From Aphidius gifuensis (lineage: Eukaryota > Arthropoda > Insecta > Hymenoptera > Braconidae), in assembly GCF_014905175.1 (NCBI RefSeq), contig NC_057791.1, positions 20,250,537 through 20,314,536 on the forward strand: a stretch of 64,000 bases of DNA, written 5' to 3'. The notes beneath the pieces are model-generated. The model worked only from the letters and a program-made list of their open reading frames with translations, ran no database searches and was not told the DNA's origin. Shown in pieces: positions 44,201-56,200 of the stretch; position 1 is the first letter of the stretch, and every line of letters starts with the position of its first letter. The translations under genes were made by a program, and so were the position numbers.

Positions 44201-47200
44201 TGATCATGTTATAAATTATTTCATTTGATATATCGTATAATACATGCTCTTTAGGGTTATAAAAAAAAGTGAATAAACGTTTTATGTATGTCAATAAAAA
44301 AGTTTTATACTATTCATTAAATATAATTGTCAGTAAAAATGATAATTGAAGTCATTATATGAAATAAATAATAACAGTTATATAATATAACGTGAACATT
44401 TATGAATAAATTTTATAAACGTAAATTATTATTTGATGGTATAATTTACAATAAATAATAGCTTTCGGTGGAGCTTTTGAATAAGCAAGTTAATTAATTT
44501 GAATAATAATATAACTTCATGGTTTACAATGTTGTATATATTTTTAGCTTATATTTATTACTATTTAACTCACAAAAAACAAAACAATTAGTTAATAATA
44601 ATTTTACATGAAAATAATATATTCAAAATCAATTTTCAACCTTTTATTTTTAGAACAATCAAACAAAGATAATTATTACAGTCGAAAAATAGATTAATTT
44701 TAATATATTATAATAGTATTATTTATTTCAATTTTAATGATAACTAATATATTAATATAAACAAGTTACTAATTAAGCAATTAATTAATTTATTTCTAGA
44801 TCAAATCAATTAATATAACTATATACAATAGTATTGTTATATGTATTAAATTAATATTGAATAGTTATTATATTATTACTATTTATAACGTCATATATTT
44901 ATCAAATTACTTAATTGAAATAATATATAGATTTGAATATTGTATATATAAATATTTATATAAATGAAACATAAATAGAAAATATTACTAATTGTTAATT
45001 AATTTATCAAAGATAATAATACAATTGACTTTATATGTAATATCAATATTTGATTCAAATGACTAAAATGATAAAATATAATTTGATCAAATGAAATCAC
45101 AATAATTATAATATTGATTATAAACTTGAAATAAATATAGTAATCGAAATAATAAAGATTTACGTAATAAAAATTACAATTATGATAAAGAAAATAGTAT
45201 TAATAATCATATACATAATATTATATACAAAGAATAACTTAATTAAAAAAAAAAGTTTTTTATGGAAATGATAAAAATATAATTGGAAATAGAACTAACT
45301 TTATATATTAATTTTAATACAAATAAAATACAAATATAATTAAATGACTGTATAAATAATGAAAATAATTGGAAATTTTTCATTATTAAAATATCGATAT
45401 GCGAAAACAATAGAGTTATATAAACATGATAACAAGACAAACCTGGAAAACAAACAGTGATAACAATTCATGTGAAAATTATATCGCAAAGGTGAATCAG
45501 TATATAGTACAGAGAGAAAAAGAGGGAGAGACAATGAGAGAACGAGAGAGAAAGAAAAAGTTACGTTGGTTTATCGTGAAATACCTTGTTTAAAATGGTT
45601 TTGTATTTCATATATTATACCAAAGAGTTGAAATTGTTAACTTTGAAACAACAGAAATTCAACGATGTGAATATTTTATGTTGGTTACTTGATAACTTGA
45701 TTATTCACATTAAGAAAATTATTATTGTTTTGATTATTACACAGTTCTTGTAGTTAACTTCATCTTTATTTAAATATATTTTTTTTTGATTTTTTAAATT
45801 AATAATTCAAACAAAAAAAAAACATATTCTAAAGTTAATTATTATAAACTTACCAATTTAATTAATACAATAATAATAAGTTAATAATTTATTTAACATT
45901 TACGTTTGTTATAAAATAAATTTTAAAAATAGAAAAAAAATAATTATCTATGACAACAATAACATGCTACTAAAGTTTTGTCTATCTTTCGTGAAAAGCC
46001 AACTCAACTGTCAAGAAATGAAAATTATTTCAAGTTTTTGAATTCATTAATTAGTTGAAAAGTTACATTGCTGTATTCAAAAATTAAACTATTTTAATAT
46101 GAAATTTGCATATTATTAATAACCCATTATTTTTTAGTATATAAATTTTATTAACTTTGAATAGTAAGAAAATTTTTCATTTATTTAAAATCTAATATAC
46201 CTTTTTAATGAAAAAATACAAAATGATATTAAAAATAAATTTAATAACATTCTTCATTTACTGTATGTGTATTTTTATTTTTTATTAATATAAAAAATAA
46301 TAATACTGTAGCTGTAAATATTTTTAATGCAAATCATAAAAAAAGCTCTCTCAGCTCATCATTTTTTTTTTCATAAAAAAAAATATATTTTCATTAAAAA
46401 TAATAAATTAAATGTCATTATTTATTGATTTTTATTTCTGCAATTTTTTTTTCTCATTATAAATTATTTTTTTTTTAATTATATTTATTTAAAATAAAAT
46501 ATCCAATTTATTTTTACTCATTACGATGTAAAAAAAAAAAGCTATTGATTGAAAAAAAACAACAAATAGTATAGCTGTATGTGAGGAAATGATGTTGCAA
46601 CATTTAAAATTTTATTGCCAATGTGCTGATACACCAAGTCAGCACAATTGTGGTAATACATTACAGCATTTGTGGTTTGTCTGGTCTATCATCAAATTAT
46701 ATTGTTCATTTACCAAATTTCCTCCTCTCATACAAACAATTAAAATGGCAAAATAATAATTAATTAATACATCGTAATATACTTAAATAAACATCATAAA
46801 AATAAAAAATAATTTAACCAAAATATTGCTTTATATGCTAAACCAATTTAAATATATATTAATATTTTATTGAAAATCATACGACCAAGTAATTTTATGA
46901 AAATAGTTGTTATGTAGAAAATTAATGTATAAGCATTCAAATTATTTCAGATCAATTTGTACTCACATTCTTGAAATTTTTCACAAAATTTCATTTTCAT
47001 CAGAAATACAATATGCAAAGTTCGTCATAAATTCATCATGCAAATATTTATATCATAAAATTCTACTTTAAAAATTTGAAAAAAATGAATACAATAATAA
47101 TAATGAAAATAATTTTTTTTTTTATAACTTGTTTCAGGCTGAAATATGGAGTGTTTTTATTGCAATACTGAAGAAAAGCGTGAGAAATCTTCAGGCATGT

Positions 47201-50200
47201 ACAGATGTCAGTCTCATTGAACACGTACTTTTGCGTCTGTCACGAGCAGAAACAGTTGTTGCAGGTAAATAAAATTAATATATATTTTTTATTCTATTGT
47301 TATCATTATGATTAATAAAGTATTTAATAGCTAAATAAATATATATTTAACTGATTATTTTATTTTTAACACGTGATATTTTTTTATTTCATAGATTTAT
47401 TGATCGATATGTTGGGCGTGCTTGCAAGCTACAGTATAACAGTTAAAGAATTAAAATTACTATTTGGTGCAATGAAAGCTATCAAAGGAAAATGGGTAAA
47501 TAATATAATTTTATCGTAATTATATTTTTTAAAAAACTAGAATAATACTTACTGTTTTTCTTTTTTATTTTTTAGCCTAGACATTCAGCAAAATTGTTGA
47601 ACGTATTACGTCAAATGCCCCAGCGAAATGGACCAGATGTATTTTTCAGTTTTCCTGGTAGAAAAGGATCTGTAAGTTTAAACTCTTCACAGTATTATTA
47701 ACTCACAAGTGCACTTAAAAAAAAAATATATAATAATTAAATAAAGTTTTTTGCAATTGTATGATTTTCAAAACTCTATTGTTTGGTCTTTTTCTTTTTT
47801 TTTTTATTATTAAAATTTTACTTTTTATAATAGAAAAAAGTGAAAAGAGAGTGCTTTTAAAATCTTGTAGACTTTGTCAAATGGCCAATTTTATATTTGA
47901 CATAATCAACTTCTTGTTAAACTTGTGGTAACAATCTTAAATCTACTCATCAACTTTTTGAAAATTCATGTAGTTTAATATGCGAAGAGAAAATTATTCA
48001 ATAGTTAAGAAAATTTAATTCCAAGTTTTAAAGTTAAATTTTGAAATTTATTAATAATTGATAATCTATAATTTTAATTTTAACTATTGTTGTTTAAATA
48101 ACTATCTTTAAATAATTAAATTTTACATTTAAAAAAAATAATAGAATTAATTTTATAAATGTTTTTTAAGGCAATTGTATTACCGCCAATGGCAAGATGG
48201 CCTCATGAAAGTGGCTACACATTTACAACTTGGTTTCGTCTTGATCCTATCAATTCCGTCAACATTGAACGAGAAAAGCCGTACCTTTATTGGTAAGCAT
48301 ACTTTTTACAAGTACACTCTAAAATATATATCTCAAGTTTATTGACTTTTCTTCTACTTGAATGTGTCATTAAAAACCCCTTCAACTTTTAATCTTCAAA
48401 AAATAAAAAAATCACACATTTAATTAATTATTTAAAACGAATTACAATTTTAATTATTATCTTATTTATACGTTTAGTTTTAAAACGAGTAAAGGAGTTG
48501 GTTACTCGGCACATTTCGTTGGTAATTGTCTGGTACTTACATCAATGAAAGTCAAAGGCAAGGGCTTCCAGCACTGTGTCAAATATGAATTTCAGCCACG
48601 AAAGGTAATATTTAAAAAATAATTTAATAATATTTAATTTATCTAAATTATATTAATAACATTATTTTCACTTGTTTGTTTTTTTATTACAGTGGTACAT
48701 GATTGCCATAGTTTATATTTACAATAGATGGACTAAAAGCGAAATAAAATGTTTAGTTAATGGTCAGCTAGCATCAAACACCGAAATGGCATGGTTTGTT
48801 TCAACAAATGACGTAAGTTAACACAGCTATTAAACATAAATTGTATACATTTAAATATTATTTACATTAAAAAAGTATTAAATATATTATAAATTTTAAT
48901 TTTCAGCCATTTGATAAATGTTACATTGGTGCAACACCAGAATTAGATGAAGAGAGAGTATTTTGTGGTCAAATGAGTGCAATTTATTTGTTCAGTGAGG
49001 CATTAACAACACATCAAATTTGTGCAATGCATCGATTGGGTCCAGGATACAAAGTAATCATTTTTTTTGTATATTTAATACTATTATTTTTAATTAAATT
49101 AGTAATTTAATTAAAATTTTGTTATTTTTTTCAGAGCCAATTTCGATTTGACAACGAGTGTTATTTAAATTTACCAGATAATCATAAAAGGGTGAGTGAA
49201 GAACAGGAGCACCAAAGCATGGTCGACCAAAGTATGCAATCTGTAAGCATTATTGTTTTGTTTGTTTATTTTTAATTTTATTTAAGTTTAACATTTAGTA
49301 TTAATACGAGAATTGACACTCATAAAAGAGGTAAACTAAAAGAAATAGAATAAAGTTAATAACTTATTTCTTTTGTTATTCAATTTTCTTATTTTCATTG
49401 GGGAATTGCTTCAATCTCGTACTGATTTTGAATTTTTATGTGCTGAAATTATTCACCATTGTTGCACTAGCCAATATCGATAGAGATACACAAACTAAAA
49501 CCACATAAAAGTGTTCTAGAAATTGAAGTTATTTTGAGATATTTTTCATGATAAATATATCATTTTGGAAATACTGATGGATGTAAAAATATTAAGCTCA
49601 TTTTATTCTCATTGTTGAGAATATAAATGTATTTAATTTAACATTTTATTTTTGCTTCTATGTGTAACATTATCATGATTGAATGAAATAGTTAATTATA
49701 TTTAGATTTAGTTGTATTCATTGTGCATTAAAATTCACGAGTAATTTACATTTTCAATGAATATTTTTGAATAGTTACAAGCTTATGAGATTTTGTTGTT
49801 GAGACTATTTTTATACATTATAATTAGCCTCTAAACTTTGCATTATTTATTTATTTAAAATAGTTTTAAATATTTGTGTGTTTTGCTGGAAAAAAATAAA
49901 AATAAATATTTGTTTTTTTTATGATTATTTAATTGATATTTGCACGAGTAAAATATTTGCTATTGATGTCGACATTTCTGCTAATATAACAAGTACAAAT
50001 TACCAATGTAATAATTAATTGATTTTGTTAATTAAGGTGCTATATGATGGAAAACTTTCAAACGCAATTGTGTTTATGTACAACCCAGTTGCAACGGATT
50101 CTCAATTGTGTTTACAAAGTGCACCAAAAGGAAATGTTTCATACTTTGTACACACACCTCATGCACTCATGTTACAGGTAAAAATAACAACAATATATTT

Positions 50201-53200
50201 TCGATTTTTTATTATTAATAATTTATTATCAATCCAACAAAATATTGGTATTTTTAATTTTTCATATTATTGATGGAATTATTTTATTTTCATATTTCAG
50301 GAGGTTAAAGCTGTTATTACACATTCCATACATAGTACATTAAATTCCATCGGTGGTATTCAGGTTTTATTTCCATTATTTTCACAATTAGACATGCCTT
50401 ATGATTGTATAGCACCAAATGACATCAAAAGAGATCCAACACTCTGGTAATAATCATTTTAAAACTTTTTTTTTTATTATTTTAACTTTTTATTTATTAT
50501 TTTTTTGTAATGTTTCTTTCTTTTTTACAGTTCAAAACTTTTGGGATTTATATGTGACCTCGTTGTAACTTCACAAACCGTACAACAACATATGGTACAA
50601 AATCGAGGATTTCTAGTCATCAGTTTTATGTTACAACGTGCGAGTAGAGAACATCTCACTACTGAAGTTCTTGTATCATTTTTAGAACTTACAAAACATC
50701 TTGTAACTTGTCTCAGTGCAAATAGTGATTTGTTATTAAAACAGGTAAAGTTTTTTTTTATTTTATATTATTCTTTTTTTTTTTCATTTTGTTTAATAAC
50801 TTTTTTTTTTTTTTAAGTAGTTTTTATTTATTTTTAAAAGTATATAATTTATTTTAATTTTTTTTCTGTTTATTTTATTCTTTTAAAAATTTATTTCTAC
50901 GTCAAGAAAATCAGCATGGCTCTGGCATGAATGAAAAATTTAATCTTAACTTTTATTTTATAAATTTATTGACTTACTCTGAGAAATTGACTAAGTTTTT
51001 AAAACGATTGGATATTTTCCAACTTTTGAATTATCATGCCAACGTCAAAATTTTTCTTTTAAAAAGTTTTAAAATATATAAAAAATAATAAAACTAGATA
51101 TATAATAAATAAATACTCAGCATGAATGTTACTGTGTATTTTTACGACAATGGAATGCATGAAATCTACCGACTTTTTCGAATTTTCTCGTATTATTTTT
51201 TCTTTTTATTGAATTCTTTTCTATTGAAGTCAATATTTTTTGTTTTTTTTTTGAATGTCCTTTTTTTTCCCTCTGTTATTTCTTTTAATAATAAAACTAT
51301 TTGGCTTCTTGCTTGAAAACACAGTATTTATTTTTATTCCTCTCTAAAATAAAAATTTACTACAATGTAAACTCTAAATTTTTTAAATTTACATTGGAAT
51401 GTACAAAAAAAAAAAAAAGGATATCCTTATTTTTTTATCTCATTGCCTGGAATAATTTAATTGTTATTTATCTATTTATCCATCTAAATGTTGTTTTTGA
51501 ATCAAAACGTAAATAAATTTTTAATTAAAAGCAAAAAATAATCCATTAAATAACGAGAAAAGTCATGAAAACAAGTCGGCTAGATTGATGTATCCATAGA
51601 GCAGTTAGATCAATCGTGATATAGTTTTTTTATATTTCATTTCAAACATGGCAGCTTTTGGATCATATTCTCTTTAATCCTGCATTGTGGATATACACAC
51701 CAGCTCCAGTACAAACACGTCTCTATTCATATTTGGCAACTGAATTTCTCAGTGATACACAAATATATTCAAATGTTAGACGTGTTTCAACTGTTCTACA
51801 AACAGTTCATACACTCAAATATTATTATTGGGTTGCAAATCCACGAGCTAAAAGTGGAATAACACCAAAAGGAATAGGTCAGTATATAATAAATAATAAA
51901 TCAATGAATAAATTAAACCAATTAAATTAATAATTTTTCTATTTTTTTATATACAGATGGACCTAGACCACAACAAAAAGATATTCTAACAATTCGTTCA
52001 TATATATTATTATTTTTAAAACAATTAATAATGATTGGTAATGGTGTAAAAGATGATGAACTACAAAGTATATTAAATTATTTAACAACAATGCATGAGG
52101 ATGAAAATTTACATGATGTTTTACAAATGTTAATATCATTAATGTCAGAACATCCATCATCAATGGTACCAGCATTTGATTCAAAACAAGGTGTACGAAC
52201 AATATTTAAACTTCTTGCTGCTGAAAGTCAACTAATACGTTTACAAGCATTAAAATTACTTGGTTTTTTTTTAAGTAGAAGTACACATAAACGTAAATAT
52301 GATGTTATGAGTCCACATAATTTATATACATTATTATCTGAACGTATATTACTTAATGAAGAAACATTATTATTACCAACATATAATGCACTTTATGAAA
52401 TAATGACTGAACATATTAGTCAGCATATACTTTATACAAGACATCCAGAACCAGAATCACATTATCGTCTTGAAAATCCAATGATATTAAAAGTTGTTGC
52501 AACATTAATAAGACAATCAAAACAAACTGAACAATTACTTGAAGTTAAAAAATTATTTTTATCTGATATGACATTACTTTGTAATAATAATCGTGAAAAT
52601 CGTCGTACTGTATTACAAATGTCTGTATGGCAAGAATGGCTTATTGCAATGGCATATATACATCCTAAAAATACTGAACAACAAAAAATATCTGATATGA
52701 TTTATTCATTATTTCGTATGTTATTACATCATGCTATTAAACATGAATATGGTGGTTGGCGTGTATGGGTTGATACATTAGCAATTGTACATTCAAAAGT
52801 ATCATATGAAGAATTTAAATTACAATTTGCACAAATGTATGAACATTATGAACGTCAAAGATCAGATAATATAACTGATCCAGAAGTTAGACAACAAAGA
52901 CCAATTAGTACAATATCTGGATGGGATCAACAACAACATTCAATTAATAATGGTTTTACTAGACCATCATCATGGAGTGTACAACAATCAGAGGATGTAC
53001 AATCAATTGAAAGAAATTATAATAAAGAATTTGAAACAATTGAAGGAAATGATAGACTTGAAGAATCTTGTAGTTGTGATTTAAATTCAATTGATAATAC
53101 AACTGAGAGTGATGGTAGTCCATCAATTGCTGTTAAATCACCAACTGATAATCCAATACAATCAAGTGAAGTAATATCATTAGATTCAAGATTAAGTGAA

Positions 53201-56200
53201 AAAATTGAAGAACCAGAAACAATTGTTGAGAATCATATAGATACACCAACGATACTTGAACAAGTAAATAGTGAAGCAATTTCATTACCAACAACAACAC
53301 AAGAAACTAGTGAAGTAACTTCAACTGAAAACTCAAGTGAGGGATACAGTGAAGTTCAAAAAGTTGAACTATTGACTAATGAAACAGTAAATAAAGATGA
53401 AAATAATGAAAATGTTAGTTTAGAAAATGATTTAAGTGGTAAAGAAAGTATTGACATTGTTGATGAAGAAAACAAAAAATCTGAATCAACAAATTTAATT
53501 GAAAATGAGGTAAAAAATGTAACTGAAAACACTTTAGATGAAAAAGAAATAATTAAAGATGTAACAGAAAAAATTGTAGATGAAAAAGAAACAATTGTAG
53601 ATGAAAAAAAAGAAATTTTAGATGAAAAAGAAAAAATTACTGATGTAACAGAAAAAATTTCAAATGAAAAAGAAGAAACTTTAAATGACACAGAAAAAAT
53701 TGTAGATGAAAAAGAAAAAATTGTAGAAGAAAAAGAAAAAATTTTAGATGAAAATGAGAAAATTTTAGTTAGCTCTGTTGATGAAAATAAAAAGGATGAA
53801 ATTACTGATGAAAAAGAAAAAGATTTAGTTCAATCAAACGATGTGATAATTGAAAATGTAGCAGAGTGTAAAATTGAAGTAAATGAAATTGAACAAGAGA
53901 AGACATCTGATGACAAATCACCTATTGAAAATAGTAATGACGACAGTAAAATTGAGAATCTTGAAATATCAGAAGTACCCAAAGAGAAAACCAACGAAGT
54001 TGAAGAAACAAATGATCAACAAGATCAAAGAATAAAATCATCTCCAAATTTATCTCCTGAGCATAAATTAAATACTGAAATTACTACTGAAAAATGTGAT
54101 GAAAATAAAATTGAAAATAAAGAGACTGCTGTACCAACACTTGATGTAGATATAAATGACATTAAAACCGATATTAAAAGTGAAGATAATCATGTAGAAA
54201 ATGTTGAAATACCAATTGAAAATGATAAATCATGTGAAAAAATTATTGACAATCAGCAAGCTGTTGAAAATTCATTAGAAATAAATGAAGAAAATAAATC
54301 AAACAAAGAAGAAGAAAAAGAAGATAAAGAAGAAACTTCTAACGTGATAGCTGAAAATAAAATAGTTGAAATAAAAAATGAAAAAGAAAATTCAAGTATT
54401 GAAAATTCTGAAATAATAATAGAAAAAAATAATGAAAAAACAGTGTCAAATGAAAAATTAAATGAAATTAATAATATTGAAATAAATACTGATACTGATA
54501 AAAAAGAAATAAAAATAATTGAAGATACAAATTGCTCAACTAGTAGTACGAACAAAGTAAATTCTACTTGTGTTGATGAATCACCTTCAATAATAATTAT
54601 TGATGATAATAAAACATTGGAAAATTGTAATTTAACAAATGGCAATATTGAAAAATTAAATAATGAAATTGACATTATAAATGATAGCAATGAAATTATT
54701 AATAATGAAATAATAAAAAAAGATACAACTGAAGAACCGTCCAATATTTCAACAATAATATGTGATAATGTTACAGTTAATAATAATGATGATGATAATG
54801 TAGAAATTAATGATAGTTTATCAAATTGTAACAATATTGAAAATACTATTGATAATAATAATATTCAAGTGCCAAATAATATGACCCAAATACCAACAAT
54901 ATCAACAGTTTGTGATGCAAATAAAATATTATCCGATGGTGTGCCTCAAAATAATAGTTCAAATGTTATTGATATCAATGATGATTCATTAATAAATGAT
55001 ACAATAACAATAAATGAACATGTTGATATTCATAGAAGATCAAGTTTACCAAATGTATCAACTGATAATATTGATGATATTAATGGTGATGGTGATACAC
55101 CATCATTACCAGTACCACTTAGAAAAAATTCATCACCCCAAAAAAGACCAAGGAGTGCCTCAACATCCACTCAAGTGGATCCAAATCATTTTGGTATTTT
55201 TAATTATTTATTTATTATTGATTGATTATATATAACTTGTTTGTTAATTGATGTGAAAATTAATTTTAGATTCAAAAAGAGCAAAGCAAGGAAATACATC
55301 AAGCAGACCAATGTTCAGTCCAGGACCAAGTAGACCACCCTTCAGAATACCTGAGTTCAAGTGGTCTTATATACATCAAAGACTTTTATCTGATGTGCTA
55401 TTTTCACTTGAAACTGACATTCAAGTTTGGAGAAGGTAATTCAACTTTATTTAAAATTATTCTTCAAAGAAAATTAATATTTATTTATTTATTTTTCAGT
55501 CACTCGACAAAATCAGTACTGGATTTTGTTAACAGCAGTGAAAATGCAATATTTGTTGTGAATACAGTACATCTCATATCACAACTTGCTGACAATCTTA
55601 TTATTGCCTGTGGTGGTTTATTGCCATTACTTGCATCAGCAACATCACCAAATGTATGATAATTCTTTAATTATTTTTCCTTATTTAGATTTAGGCCAAT
55701 GTATTTATTAATTTAATAGATTTAGATATTTTTATTGATGATTTTTCAATAGCATGATAATTGTTTTTTAATTTTATTATTTTATTTACAATTTTTTTTT
55801 ATAGAGCGAATTGGATGTGATTGAACCAACTCAGGGTATGCCAATAGAAGTTGCTGTTTCTTTTCTTCAGAGGCTAGTCAATATGGCTGATGTACTTATT
55901 TTTGCAAGTTCACTTAATTTTGGTGAACTTGAAGCTGAAAAAAATATGTCGAGTGGTGGAATACTACGACAATGTTTACGCCTGGTTTGTTATATTTAAT
56001 TTAATTTAATTTATCATTTTTTTATTTTTTTAATTGACATAGTCATTAATTTATTTGTGAAAAAAAAAAATAATAATTAATTCTCATTTATTTCACAACG
56101 TGGATAAATAAAAAATAATTTAGATGCATGTAAATTATCCCAACATTGGCACAATTTTAAAAACCAAAATTACTTTTTAAAAATAAAAGAAAAAAAAAAG

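Larger units (their letters stand above)
29738..47137 (+). other. Intron 2 (17.4 kb)
   Basis: Begins GTAATA and ends TTGTTTCAG. AT-rich, with G/C-elevated islands near 33660-33850, 34360-34490, 38000-38095 and 39960-40140, a GA-rich purine tract at 45511-45560 and two short protein-like ORFs (31736 and 46589). The segment from about 44300 to 45300 is almost purely A/T. No recognisable nested gene, tRNA or intact mobile element is seen. Confidence 0.85.

Noticed and set aside
53356..54834. Minus-strand open frames of 111 and 193 codons over the giant exon
   Set aside because: They are Ser/Phe/Ile/Leu-rich complements of the Glu/Asn/Lys/Asp-rich neurobeachin linker, so shadows.
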